NCBI RefSeq assembly: GCF_031755915.1
Contig: NC_083389.1
Span: 18,577,501 to 18,641,500 of the forward strand
DNA length: 64,000 nt
DNA from: Ziziphus jujuba
Taxonomy: Eukaryota > Streptophyta > Magnoliopsida > Rosales > Rhamnaceae
Direction: 5' to 3'
This document shows, piece by piece, positions 46,259 through 59,459 of the stretch. The notes under the pieces were generated by a model, which worked only from the letters and a program-made list of their open reading frames with translations, was not told the DNA's origin and did not search any database. Position 1 is the first letter of the stretch. Each line of letters begins with the position of its first letter. The translations under genes and the position numbers were made by a program.

Positions 46259-48492
46259 GAAAGAAAGCGTATGAATGTAAAAAACAAAAAACTAAAAAGT
46301 ATTGAAGTCAATTAAATGGGCCTTCACTGTTCTTTTTTATTTTATTTTTGTACTTTCTTTGTTGCTACTTGAGTTTTAAATTACACAAAAATACTATAAA
46401 CACGGAACACGTTCACTAACGAGTTGTAGAATTTTTGTTTTTAAATAGGCACTAACCTCGAATCCAAGTATAATAAAAGAAAAAAAAAATGTTACATAAG
46501 AACATACCTAATAATAAATGTAAATCGTTATTTATTTGATACAAAAATTAATATTATTTAAATATATATATATATATATATATAGCGTAAAAAGAATAAT
46601 TAAATCTAAAATTATTTTTTAATGATACTGTATATAAAAATTATTTATTATTATTAATTAATAAAATATTTTATAATTTTTTTTTTGAAAAGTTGACTTT
46701 TTAAGATTAAAAAAAAAAATAGAATGTCTAATTGAGCCTCTAAAAGTATATGCTCACTTAACAATGTATAGATTACATTAGTTTGACATTTATTTTAGAG
46801 AATACTATTTAAGAGTTAACTTTTGTAAAAAACTATTTATATCATTTATGTGGTATGATTATTTTCATAGTCCACATTGTTATTGTAGGTGCTTTAAGCA
46901 TTGGCAATCTACTTTTAATTTATTCAATACTATTCATTTTAAAAGTAGACTCCAACCCATTTTTATTTTTACTTATAAAAATAAAAAGTTAGCTTGACTA
47001 TGTTAATTTTATCTTATTTTTAGTTATAATAATGCTAAAGTTACAAAAATATTTACCAAATTTATTTACCAAATAATGTAACAAAATTTAATTAGTTTAT
47101 TTTATTTATTTATTTATCCTTGTTAAAAGTTCACTTCTCAATATTTAATTTTTATAATTATGACAACTTATATGGGAAATAAATTGATGAATATTTTAGT
47201 GCCTGAAGCTTTACTATCTTAGTTAATGAGGTGTAAATTCCAACAATATTATGATATCACTTTATAAAAAAATGTATTATTCATATATATATATATATAT
47301 ATTAAATTAAAGAGATTTTTTTTTGAAAAAAAAAATTGTTGGAGTACCTTGAAAATCTAACTATTTAGCATCTAAAAGATATCTCTATTTTAAAATTATG
47401 CTCTTTATCTTGAAGCACCATTCACCTCTTTTCAATTTTGATATAACAATAATAACTAATACATTTTTTTTTTTGAGAATATAACAAATAAAACTAGAAT
47501 ACTTAAATATGTTTATCAAAATCATGGATGCCAAATAATGTGTTTTTGTCTTGTTGGATTCATTTATATTGATTGATGATTATATTAATTTGTCAATCAA
47601 TAACAAATTGTCACATCATCTAATATCCAATATTTGGTGGCTACAATATTATCTTTGTATAAATAAAATGTTACAAAATAGAATTTTGCTATTTGTCATC
47701 AATGGTGATAATCACTAATGAGATTATGATTGATATGACAATTGTTAATTGACATCTTTTTTTTATACATAAATTTTTTATTCTAAAATCTTAGTTTAGG
47801 AAAGTGAACCATTTTAAACAACTATTTAAATTGTTAAATAGTATACATATCCCATAAATGATAATTATTAGTGGTAACCAATAACATTTTTCTTAAAGAT
47901 ATCTTTAGCTTCTTTTATAAGGTTCATAAAAGTTTCACGAGAATCTACACTTTATTGATTTTGGTTATAATCTATTTAAAAGATTTAAACCTCTTATAGG
48001 AAACTATCTAAACATTTTTATTACTTTTGAACCTTAATAGTGAAAGTGGTATTTCATAAGCAAAATTTAAGAAGTCATGGCAAACAAAGTCAAATATATT
48101 TGTTGCAATTATATTAAATTGCTGCTAATAATATATTTCAAGTTAAGTAAGATTGACTTAGTTAGTAAATTACTTATACATACAATTGGAATGTCATAAG
48201 TTTGAAATACCAAAATGAGCGAGGAATTATTGTAAATGATAAACAAAACAAAATAATACATTTCAAAATGTGCACATAAATAACATCATTAACAATTAGG
48301 TTTTGAAAAACTAAGTGCATATTTTTCTTGGGTTTTAATATATTAATTAGGAGAAGGAGCTGATTGTCACACGTTCATGAATGTATCAAATTCAAAATTT
48401 GGTTTGTAACACCTCTATTAATTTTTATGTATGAAGCTAAAATGATTTTGCTTTGCCTTTTCGTATAAGTAAACATTGCAGCATATACATAC

Positions 48493-48549
<57 letters not shown>

Positions 48550-49320
48550 TAAATATAAATATAAATATAAATATAAATATAAATAAGACATATTGTAGTA
48601 GATTCTAGGAGTATTAAAAGTAATATATGGAATGGAAGCTAAAAAGAAAGCATCAAGTGAGGTTGGGCAAGTAACCATGATTGTGCCTAATTGCATATCT
48701 GTTTTCGTGTGAAATGGGAAATGATTGAATTTGATGATTCATGAAAAAATAAGATCATGAAGTGAAGAACATGATTACTATTTTTAGAGTATTCAAACTG
48801 GATTGCCCTGCACTCAAAGAAAAGAGTAACTAGTATATTTATATAAGCAATTCTAGTTATTAATTGATATTGCCTACCAAGCATGAATACCTGTTTCGAA
48901 TATGAATATTGTAAGAGCTTTAAGATCATTAACTATCATTAAACTACTGGACCACTTTCCATCATTTGCTTGACTGAGAGCATTTGTGAGTTGGGCAATG
49001 GCTCTGGCAAACTGAATTATACCCCAACAGTTTTACATTATGTTTTTCTGATGGTATTTAAAAACTTGGTACTTCAAAACCTTTTATAAGAGAAAAAAAA
49101 TATACATATTTTATTGATATAAAACTATACATTGGGTTTTTTAGGATGATTGGAAGACGTATTCCACATTCAACCGGTTGAAAAGTTAATATGTTTTAAG
49201 CTTTGTTCCCAAAAAAATAGATAAATAATAAAGGGGAAATGTACCAAATATCATTTAACTTTTATTTTATTGAATGGATGCAAGCATGAAGCCAAATGCA
49301 AAATAAAGTTTGGAAGTGAT
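45040..49320. other. Long AT-rich gene-free region
   Basis: About 4.3 kb with (TA)n tracts near 45372, 46563 and 47285, poly-A at about 46227-46246 and a compound microsatellite at 48483-48585. A few frames of 60-116 codons occur by chance. I see no gene or element end. Confidence 0.5.
48483..48585. repeat. Compound microsatellite (TA)n then (ATAAAT)n
   Basis: A (TA)n stretch with CATA interruptions passes directly into about seven copies of ATAAAT. The second motif is a one-step variant of the first, consistent with growth by slippage. Confidence 0.9.
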
Positions 49321-49321
49321 A

Positions 49322-51852
49322 TGTGACGATCCATCCTAAGTTTGGAATTTTGAATTTAAATTTTATTTGGGTTGAGAGAAATTGACTAGTTGGACTGCCA
49401 GTGGGCCTTAAATTTGATTTTTTATTGATTAAAATCTTGGTTTGATTGATACATTATAGCATAGAGCTCATCGATACGAATTCATAGATTGGTAGTATAT
49501 CAAATTCTAAATTACAATTAGAAAATTATAATTCTGGAAAGGTTTTAAATATCAATATTTATCTATGTTCAAACTAGTGTTGAATTTTGACATTTAGTAG
49601 ACTTTAGGCCTATATATATTCATGGGTATGCATGTTATCATTAAACAAATTAGAAAATATCTATTTTGTCTCAAAACCCATCAAAACTGTTGGACCTAGT
49701 AAGCTCCCCATCCTCTTCACGAACCACCAACAATAGATAGGATTTTCACTAGAATCACCCATTTTTTGCCTAAAACCATCTACACACACTGAACAGGGCT
49801 CTTGCCCACTAAAATTTCAACTAAACCCCAAAATCCCACGACCGACCACCTTTGGACATGCTAGGATTGGTCATTTGAAGTTGAGAATGGTGGCCTGCGT
49901 GTTTTGCCGAAGTTTGGCCATTCTAGTTTACCCCATATATCCTCCCTATTTTAGACCCTCTAAACTCAAATCCTTTCTTTGTTTTTCAAAATTCTTCACA
50001 GTTTGAAAGATCTATCAAGATCAAGTTTGACTAAAACTTGGAGGAGGTTTTCTGACCGTCAACGAGGTTCTTAGACCAAGGTAAGCATAACATCGTATTT
50101 TTCGTTGATACAAAATTTGTAAATTTTGGATGTCGTTTGATAAATTTTCTATTTTTAGGTAAATTAGTTTAACATTAGATAAATTTGGACTCGGACAAAT
50201 TGAATAAAATTAAAATTGGATTAATGTAATTAGGCGTTAATGAGACCTAAAGAAGGTTTAATTTTAAAAAATTGATCTTCATGTGAAAAATCTTAATTTT
50301 GAATTTTGAGTATTTAGGCTCATGGTATAATTGGACTATTCGATCTCCAATTTAAAAAAAATTTAGATTTATTAAAATTATTTTAGGACATCAATACGTA
50401 TCTAATATTTTTAGTATAATTTTTGGAGTTTAAGAAATATTTTATTAATATTTTAAGTATCGAGGCTAATATTGGAGGCTATTCGGTAGAGGAGTTGGTT
50501 TGAATTGTGATGCTTGAGTGAATTTTTATTTTTTGAAAATATCTGGGGTTATAAATATTTTTCATTTTACTAATTGCATTTTAGAAGTACGAATTTTATA
50601 TGATTTTACCTTTTGCGATAAATGTCTTACATGATTTATTATTTTATTTTCTAGTATAATCGTGGAAGTATTGTGGCATAATATATTTCGATATTTATTT
50701 ATAAAAATATGAGTGTAGATTATGTCGGTATCTATAGTTATTTTATAATGGTAGTTGTGGAAAATTTATATTCTTGGATAAATAGATATAGGTTATGAAA
50801 TTTTAGATTTATGAATTATTGTGTACCATTACTTTACCTTGGTTATTGGATTTGACGGACATTGGTATGCATGCTCTATTACCATCCTATACTGAACATA
50901 TGTTTCATTGAGGTTAGATGTGAGATCTTAGTTCTGGTGTCTTAAGATGCTAATGACTATAAGATAATTTTTCACTTCCCATGGCTCTGTGATATATTAG
51001 GATGTTAAGTATGGTCGTATGACAATATCAGTGTGGATTTGGTATGTGAGTGACTGATGATTCTTTGGATTATGTTATTTAAGATATGTATTGTTACTCT
51101 TAGTTTTTAATATTTGAGAAATTATCATTTAATTAATTTTTATAAATTATAGTTTGATTTTATTATTTTATGTCATTTAATAAACCAAAGAAACATTTTA
51201 TAATTTTGGAGAACAATTCAGGTTTTGATAAAATCAATTTTCAAAACTAGGGACTTTATAACTAGTGAATGGAAGGTCTTGAGGGAAATATTTTAGTAAG
51301 TATAATTATTTTCCAAACTTTATTTTTATTTACTCACTAAGCTTATCTCATAGGTTTTTTTCTTTTTTTTCTTCTTTTTTTAAATTGCTCCCTTAGGCTC
51401 GACTGAAGTTGGTGTGTACCATGTATGGGCTACGTCTGGGCATCATTTCATCATCACACCTTCGTATAGTTCGTTATTATCGCATATTCACATTTGACAT
51501 ATTTTCGCTGCAGATGTATCGTCTCTTTTCTACTTGCTCATGAGACTATTATATATTTTATTGTATTTATCTTTGGACTCATTTACTTTCTTTTAGTATG
51601 CTTCGGTGGATTAACTTAATATATATGCTTATTTCTATTTTTATTTTTCTTAAGTTGAAACTCTTTATGGGTATTACTACGATCTCAAATTTCCTATTAA
51701 AAAATGTCATTTTTCTCTTTTATGCTATAGGATTATATTCAATTTATGGGGAAGTCCCACTAAATAAAAGTACCGATTCAATGGGATTTTCTTAGACACG
51801 ACCATCTTTGGTTTTCGAAAAGGTCATCAGGAGCGATCCTATCATGATCGCA
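49322..51852 (+). mobile_element. Possible solo LTR of a Ty3-type retrotransposon
   Basis: The block begins TGTGACGATCC and ends CATGATCGCA, so it has TG...CA ends with related terminal text. Inside are a TATATATA box near 49610, followed by C-rich leader-like sequence (about 49680-49980), features of a large plant LTR. Neither a primer-binding site nor any gag or pol text follows. No clean target duplication was found, so the ends are uncertain. Confidence 0.4.
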
Positions 51853-51859
51853 TCTATTA

Positions 51860-52965
51860 CCCTTTAAAAGATGTAAAATATCAAATTAAACATTATTTTT
51901 TTTTGTTTTCGACCATTTTATTTTATTTTTCGAAGAAAATTATCATTAAATTTGTTTTAATTAGAAATAAAAAAAAATAAAAAAAAGTAGACAAAATAGT
52001 CTGTGAACTAAACCCAAACATATATTTCATGTGGATTTTTAATATTTCAGAAATATAGTTTTCATATTATATTAGAAATTTGTTAACATGATAAGTGTTA
52101 AATATTATCATCTAACTAGGAATATAAATAATTAACAATTGTCACCTAACTAGGCTTTTAGATTAATTCATCAATCGTTGTGTATATATAATTGTTATCC
52201 TATGAGTATGGTTTTAGTCTATAATATTAATCGGTGTCATGATGATATAACAAATTATGAATAATACTTTAATTAATAATTTAAAACTTAAAATCTAATT
52301 GTTATGTGGCAGCCCATTCAGTGGTATATTTACATGGTACCTTTACTCATTAATAATTCTATTGGGCTCCTATAAGGCTACGGGGCTACATAGAAAGAGG
52401 TTCCCTGATGAAGGAGCATTATCATATTTTTCATTATAAGTTGGAAGATGATTTTTAGGAAATGAATTTTATATTCCCTCTTTGACCTATATTTATGTGC
52501 TAGTAGGCAAACTTACTTGATCAAAATCATATTATGTAATATATAATGGATTTTAATATAGTAAGGATACTGTGTAGATCTTATGACAAAAAGTAAGAAC
52601 ATTTTATATGGTAGGTTATGCCCTCCATGTTAATTGTCACATAAAAAAAAGAAGTTATCAACAAGTTTAAAAAATATCCAATTGACCTTTTATGATAATT
52701 ATCGATGAGTCCATTCAAATTGAAAGGTTGTTATTTTCTTATTTAGTTGTTATCATTTTTTAAAAAAATCTAAACATATTTAAATGATGGGATATTATTT
52801 AAATGATATATATCAAACATTTCTCATTTAAAGTGTAGAAAATCCTCACCTTCATAAAAATTGTTAATCAATTGTATGTGCATTTAAAGATGCAATAAAG
52901 ATAATAAATCACATATACCAACAATAAATATACTCGAACATAAATTGATATATCATTTTGATAGC
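51860..52965. other. AT-rich spacer
   Basis: No coding similarity or repeat end is visible between the possible solo LTR and the copia element. Confidence 0.5.
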
Positions 52966-53195
52966 ACAACTGCTGATGTGTCCAGTGATAAAGGTTCTGA
53001 TAAGCAATGTGAAACTAAGTTGTTGTTGTTATATTGTGTAAATCTTATGTAAGTCTTATAAATATAATAGAAGTACTGTTAATGATATGAGTATATAAGG
53101 TAAGAGTATGGCTGTGATAATGCCTCTGTAATGCCTATTTATACTTTAAGTAATATATATACAGTAAGGTATTTACTCTATTGTTACATCTTTCA

Positions 53196-53206
53196 TGGTA
53201 TTAGAG
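53196..53206 (+). other. Copia primer-binding site
   Basis: TGGTATTAGAG differs by one base from TGGTATCAGAG, the plant copia site complementary to the 3' end of initiator methionine tRNA. It directly follows the CA end of the LTR-like segment. Confidence 0.75.
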
Positions 53207-53244
53207 TAATAGTATACCTAAATGAGTTTTCTTGATCTAGAAAA

Positions 53245-56200
53245 ATGGCTAGTTCTTCCACCATTTCATTTGCCATTATTCCAACCACATAACACCAAAA
53301 TTTTCTTATATAACCTTCAATTTTCCATTTTGGCTAGAGTAACACAACTACATCATGTGGCGTTCTCAAATCCTTCTAGCAATAATCGGATGCAATCTGG
53401 AATGCTTTGTTGATGGAAGTCTTCAGCCATCATTCATCACCATTGTTACACAAATTTTTGTTGATGGACAAACAGTTGCTGCAATGGTACTAAATTCGAA
53501 GTATCATCAATGAAGATGTCTCAATCAAGCTTTTGTAGGCTGTATTCTCTTTTCTATTTTTTTTGATATTCAAACAAATTAGTCAGGCATTAGCTTAGTT
53601 TATTGCCCATCAATTATGATGCTCCTTTAAACATTAAGTTTGGAAGTCAATCAAAGGCTAAGATCATGCACCTTACGATTCAATTACTTTTTTTCAATCA
53701 ATTCTTATTTTTCTAAGATGAAAAATATTGCACATTCACTAATCATGCCAGGTTTTTCCATCACAGATGAGGTTATTATCATGCAACTTCTTACATGATT
53801 ACCTTTAGACTATGATACTATTGTAACCAATATCAATTCCGGTTAAAGAATAATGATAATCGAGGAAGTTCAATCTTTGTTGTTGAATCAAGAAGTGTGA
53901 AGTCAATAATCCACATCACTGGATATTACTTCTGCTCACATAGCCAACAAACAACCAAACAAATTTGATAATAGGCAAGGCTACAATCAAGGACAAGGTA
54001 CTAATCAAAACTATCTTCCCTTCACCCATGGATAATAGGACGATGCACCTTTTTTGTGTAGAGGTTGAGATCGAGGTCATCGATGCACCAACAATACCAA
54101 TAGCAATTGAGTTTTTTGTTAGATTTGTAAAGTACGTAACATAGTGCTAATCGTTGTTAGTACAAATATTATGAAATCTACACAAGTCAAGCCAATACCA
54201 AGACAATTTATGCATAACCCAATGTACTTGCTAATTTAGAGTTGCTGTTAGTGGTGCCACCAATCACATTACATCAAATCATTCCAACATCTTAAAAAGG
54301 AATAAGTACTTTGGAATGACAAGCTTATCATCAATAATAGCCAAGGTTTGCCAATAACTCATACTAGTTTTTCTCTTTTAAATACTAATAATGGACAAAT
54401 GAAATTAATTAACATGCTTCATGTTCCACAATTACAAAAACATCTGTTGAGTATTACTCATCTCACCAATGGTAATAATGTTTTAGTGGAATTCACTAAT
54501 TGTTATGTTTTTATGAAGGACAATGCTACAAAGAGGATTCTTCTTAAAGGCTTACTTAAAGATGGTCTCTACCAAGTGCATTTACCCAAAGACTTTCATG
54601 ATGCTCCTAGGACTTATCTTTTTCATTTGAATAATGTTTCAAATTCTTTTAGATGCTTTAGTTCCAAATCTCCTTTATGTAAGTTGTGGCAGTATAGGCT
54701 AGGCCACCCAAACCCTTGTTATAGATAAAGTTGCTTCATAATGCAAAGATTCTTTTTCTATATGGTCATCATGTAATTCTTTATCCAATGCTTGTCAATT
54801 AGGGAAAAACAAACGATTATACACTCCACCTTCTACTATCGTTGGTCATGAGCCATTAGACTTGATCTTCGTTGGTTTTAGATCCTACCTTAGTTGAATC
54901 AACCAAAAGGTACAGGTATTATTACTTGAAGATAATTTTACCAGATTCTCTTGGATATATCCAATGAAATCTAAATCTAAAGTAAAAATAATTTTTCTAC
55001 AATTTAAAAAAATGGTTGAAAATTTAACAAGCAAAAAAAAAAAAAATTTTCAAGTTGATTGGGGAGGAGAATATCAACCCTTACAACCAATTCTAGATGA
55101 CTTTAGTATTATTTATCAACATCCCTATCTCTATACTCACAATGAAATTGGGAAAATTAAAAGAAAATACCGTCATATTACTGAGACTGTACGTACTCTT
55201 CTTGCCCGAAGCTCAATGCCAATATACCAATGGTGGAATGCGTACTCTACTACCGCTTTTTTAATTAAGGCATCCTACCAAAGTATTAAGAGTTCTATCC
55301 CCAATTCAAAAGCTATTAAAAAAAATGATTTTTCCTTTTTAAAATGCTTTGGGTGTGAGTGCTTTCTTGATTGGACAAAAAAAAAAAAATTAGCTTTCAT
55401 ACTACACAGTATGTTTTTATTGGGATAATTCATCCTATAGAGGATATAAATATTTAAACCTGGTAATTGACAAATTTTATATTTCTCCAAATGTAATTTT
55501 TAATGAGAAATGCTATATTTTTTCATAATCACCTAGGCTCTGTACAACCAAAAATATTATGTCTAATCCTGGTATTTTGTTTCCATCCAACTTTTCCTTG
55601 TAGGTCAATAAATGATTGGTCCCAATTAATTTTGAGCCATCCTAAACAGCGTTAGGTGTATCTGATTCCACCTTGTCTAGCACCATAAATATTGAAGATG
55701 ATAAATCCCTATCACCAATATCTATTACAAGACAATCTTTATCCAACGATGTCATCTCCATCAACAAAATTCTCCACTCTGCAGTAACCCTCCGTTTCTA
55801 TGGAGCTTTTACCCACTAACTTCATTACACGTGCACTTTGGATTCTTCAAGATCTTTCTTTACAGTCCACACCATTTTCTTCATCATTAGTTCCACTCCC
55901 AACCGTCGACAATTCTCCTAATTGCCAACTCGGTCTTTACAGCCAATTTGCCCCGATGATAACAAGGGCTAAGGTAGGTATTTTTAAACCTAAGTTATTT
56001 TCAACAAGAGTATAACCCGTGCCTCCTATGGGTGAACCTATATCCATGTTTTCTACACTTCTTTGTCTTGGAGGAAAAAAAGCCATGAATGTTGAGTTTG
56101 CTGCTTTAAAGTTAATAATACATGATCCTCAATGCCTCCTTAATCATCAATAATTGGTAGGAAATAAGTGGGTATTCAAAATAAGAAATAATTTATATGG

Positions 56201-56505
56201 TTCTATCTTACTTCATAAAGCATGTCTCATTGCCAAGGGTTTCCATCAAAGAACTGGGTTGGATTTCAAAGAGACTTTTAATCTTGTTATCAAGTTATCA
56301 ACTGTAAAAGTTGTTTTATCCATTGTTGCCTTTCTTAATCGAGATGTGAGACAAATAGATGTAAATACTTTCTTAAATGGGATTATTATAGAGGTTGTTT
56401 ATATAAAACAACCTGGTGGTTTTGTTGACCTACTCAACCTACTGTCATACGTAAATTGCATTATTCACTGTATGGGCTTCAACAAGCCCATGAGTTTGGT
56501 ATGAT
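53245..56505 (+). pseudogene. Copia gag-pol polyprotein relic
   Basis: Gag begins at the ATG at 53245 (MASSSTISFAI) and hits a stop within 16 codons. Further gag pieces run to about 54230, with a corrupted zinc knuckle. The protease region near 54246 reads VSGATNHITS, where the catalytic Asp of the usual DSGA motif is Val. The GAG-pre-integrase block (54348-54727) is open and ends KLWQYRLGHPNP. Integrase text at 54850-55500 is split among frames. The RVT_2 start (VGNKWVFKIRNNLYGS, 56154-56440; RQIDVNTFLNG) then breaks off. Nothing here could be expressed as a working polyprotein. Confidence 0.8.
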
Positions 56506-56509
56506 AGGT

Positions 56510-57140
56510 TATGTAAAATGCTATGTGTATAGGATTTCTATAACACAAAGATAGACACTTCTCTCTTTCTTCTTCATAACAAAGTTAGGATAACATGGGT
56601 TCTTATCTCTCTCTACTTTTTTATTGTTTTCTTCTTCCTATGAAGATATTGGAAAAAAAATATAATAGAAATTTAATTACAAAAAACAAACTGGGCAAAT
56701 AGACAAAAAAATTTTTTGTTTTTTTGAAAAGGCAAATAGACATATTTGTTCATAAATTCTTTTACGATATCTAGGAGGAAGCGATTGGACTAAAGTAGTG
56801 CATTAGATATGATTAGACAATAATGTAACAGATTGAAACAACTATTATCCTAAATATATATCTACTTTTTTTTTTAAATAATCTTAATCATGGGTATTTG
56901 ATAATTTGGTGGAATATATATATATATATATATATTGAGTTTGAAGAGTTTAAAAAAACTTAAATCCACCTTTTATTTTGACCTTCCAAATATATATAAT
57001 GTTTATTGTGAATGCTAATATATAAATATATTATTTATGGAAGATTTTTGTTTGCTGTATATATTCAATTGTATGGGCAATAGCAGTTCAATTTATTGTA
57101 TTTCTTATAATTTTTTTTATTTGTTTTTTTTTTCTTTTTG
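56510..57140. other. AT-rich spacer before the Harbinger fragment
   Basis: Poly-A/T tracts and (TA)n at 56916-56935. The expected left end of the Harbinger element was looked for here and not found. Confidence 0.5.
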
Positions 57141-57145
57141 TAGAG

Positions 57146-57802
57146 ATGGATGGAAGAAAATTAGTTGTGATTCAATCTTTTTGTTGGGGCTTTATGTTTA
57201 TCTTCTTTATGTACATGTATGTAGCGTGGCAAAGGAGAAATGAAAGAGGTGTTAGGAATAGAATAACTAGGAATACCGAATTGCGTACATCTTTTATAGA
57301 TAGTTTGTTAGACAATGATGTCACTTGTATTAGTCAATTGAGGATGGATAGGAGAACATTTGTTATTTTATGTCAGTTATTACGCCAGGATGGATATGTG
57401 AAAAGAGATGGTACTGTTACATTGAAAGAGCAAGTGTGCATATTTTTGCACATAATTACTCATCATACAAAAAACCGTACAATTATTAGTCGATTCTATA
57501 GATCAGGGGAGACAATTAGTAGATATTTCAATTCAGTATTAAATGGGGTGTTGCGCTTACATTCCATTTTGTTGAGGCATCCTGAACCTGTGTCGGATAA
57601 TTACTCGGATGATAGATGGAAAATGTTTAAGGTACGTATGTGGACTAGTTTGGTTATTAATTTTATAGTTAGATGACTTGTAGCATTATCTGACATTAGT
57701 AAAATTGTTTGTGTCGTAGAATTGTTTGGGAGCATTAGATGAAACTTATATTAAGGTGAAAGTACCTGAAATCGATAAACCAAGATATCGAACAAGAAAG
57801 GG
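57146..57802 (+). pseudogene. PIF/Harbinger transposase (ALP1/HARBI1-like), 5' fragment
   Basis: Exon 1 (57146-57631, 162 codons) opens MDGRKLVVIQSFCWG and contains RMDRRTFVILCQLL, VTLKEQVCIFLHIITHHTKN and FYRSGETISRYFNSVLNGVL, the helical N-terminal part of plant Harbinger nucleases. A GT-AG intron (57632-57719) leads to exon 2, NCLGALDETYIKVKVPEIDK, which carries the first catalytic Asp but Glu in place of the usual Gly after it. The reading ends at RTRKG, where a poly-T/poly-G/(TG)n tract begins. The rest of the DDE domain is missing. Exon 1 is surprisingly intact, so the loss is recent on that scale. Confidence 0.85.
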
Positions 57803-57870
57803 TGTTTTTTTTTTTGTTTTTTTTTTTTTTTTTGGGGGGGGGGGGGTTGGGTGTGTGTGTGTGTGTGTTA
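57803..57870. repeat. Poly-T, G13 and (TG)n tract at the transposase break
   Basis: Runs of T, then 13 consecutive G (57834-57846), TTGGG and about nine TG units follow directly on the last transposase codons. The G run could form a quadruplex with neighbours; it also marks the breakpoint of the element. Confidence 0.85.
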
Positions 57871-58599
57871 AGAATATAGAATATATTCAAATAGCTTGAG
57901 CTTTTTGGGAATACTGATAATTCAACAATAATGAATGAATTTTAAGTTCCATGTGAGTTGTATTTTCACTAAATTTCATAATACATATTGATATACTTTG
58001 AAATTTATTTTGGAAATATCTTTTTGTCTGCTGTTGGAAATTTATTGCGTTTAACATTTATTGTACCAGCTATGAATTTATTGGCTCAACAGTGTGAACT
58101 TATGATTGTAAAATATGCTTTCACTACTTCAGCAATATATATTCATTCCTTAAGGTTCATAATGCATGTCACTATGCTATCTCATCTCCTTAATATAAAC
58201 TAATATTCAAGTTAAATTTATTGGGAAAGTGCTATTAGGACCCAATTTAGGATTTCATCATGTGCAGACCTTGAGAAATGTTTCATTGCATCAAATGTTA
58301 GGGGACAAAACTTTGTTGTAGGTAGGAGCTCTTATGCTTCCTTGTCCATTAGTCTTGCTTACACCTTAGTAGTTGATGTTATCATTGCCATGCTTCTCAC
58401 CACCCCCTCTCATGAACAATCTTCAAATGATCAGTTATATCTTTCCTCTTAAGAGGCATATCATGCAAATTATTCCATGATTGGATTTCTTATTGTTATG
58501 TTATTTTGACTTAGATTCCATTCTCTTTTATTGTATTGCCCTGTCTCTGCTGGTGGATTAATTCTTGTGACATATCTTAAGCATATTTGTGACTTGCAG

Positions 58600-58845
58600 A
58601 TTGCCAGCATCTTTGTACCTACAGTTGTTACCATGGCATTGTTGACATTGTTGGGTTGGTATGTTCAAAACGATTTATTTATGGATTTTGGCTAGTATTA
58701 AATGCCTTATTTCAATTTTATGTCATTGAAAACTGTTTGTAGGTATGCCACTGGAGCACTTGGAGCCTACCCAGCAGACTGGCTTCCTGTAAATGGAAAT
58801 CATTTTGTTTTTGCCCTTATGTTCTCTATCTCAGTAGTTGTCATA
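58600..58845 (+). pseudogene. RAN1/HMA7-like copper-transporting P-type ATPase fragment
   Basis: Two exons (58600-58658 and 58743-58845), joined by a GT-AG intron of normal phase, read IASIFVPTVVTMALLTLLGW then YATGALGAYPADWLPVNGNH and FVFALMFSISVVVI. This is the membrane segment of plant RAN1 (HMA7), immediately before the CPC copper-binding motif of P1B ATPases. The sequence leaves the family exactly there: the CPC helix, the DKTGT phosphorylation site and everything else are absent. RAN1 delivers copper to the ethylene receptors; this piece cannot. It lies between a Harbinger 5' fragment and a Harbinger-like end, so it looks like a captured gene fragment. Confidence 0.75.
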
Positions 58846-59284
58846 CATATACGTATAAATTGGATATGGATATTCTTATATTATCAACAAGTTCTTAATT
58901 ACATATACTGTTAATTATTTCTTTATTTGTGAATAATTGTTATTTATGATTTACCATATTAAAATTTTATTTTAATTGGTTTTGGAAACAATATATTCAT
59001 GTAATTTATGGGTTGAAAAAATATTCAATTGTCTTATGCATACCATTAAAATATATGTATTTTTAATTAATTGTTATTTATGGCATACTATGTTTTAAGT
59101 TAATTTTAAGCTATTTCTAAAGTTATATATTAATATTATTTGTGGGTGTATACAACAAATTTTGCATATTTTGCATGTATATATAAATATATAAATATAT
59201 AAATGTACAACCTTAATTAGATGTAATAATTTTTTTTTTCCATATAAATTTAACTTTTAAAATTTTTATTCTTTTGAAATTAAA

Positions 59285-59456
59285 AATATAATTACAAAAT
59301 AGTCCTATCCAGTCCGATTCGGCACCAAACATGGTATAATTAGTCCATCATTTAATCTGGAACCATGCCAAACATAGTACTGCATTAATTATCCTGTCTG
59401 ATCCTGTTCGATCCGAATCTATCCAGCATACCAAACGCCCCCCAAAGATGCCACAC
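59285..59456. mobile_element. Harbinger/Tourist-like terminal region
   Basis: Read on -, the block begins GGGGGGCGTTTGGTATGCTG and continues with GGATCGAACAGGATCAGAC, a terminus widely seen on PIF/Harbinger MITEs in dicots. It may be the right end of the element whose transposase 5' part is at 57146. No matching left end or TAA/TTA duplication was found. Confidence 0.5.
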
Positions 59457-59459
59457 ATC

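Larger units (their letters stand above)
52971..56505 (+). mobile_element. Degenerate, 3'-truncated Ty1/copia retrotransposon
   Basis: A short LTR-like segment ends CA at 53195 and is followed at once by TGGTATTAGAG, which matches the initiator-tRNA-Met primer-binding site of plant copia elements. The polyprotein then appears in fragments in the usual order: gag, protease, integrase, reverse transcriptase. All are interrupted by stops and frameshifts. The reverse transcriptase stops before its catalytic YxDD region, and no RNase H or 3' LTR is found. The 5' limit of the LTR is an estimate. Confidence 0.75.
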
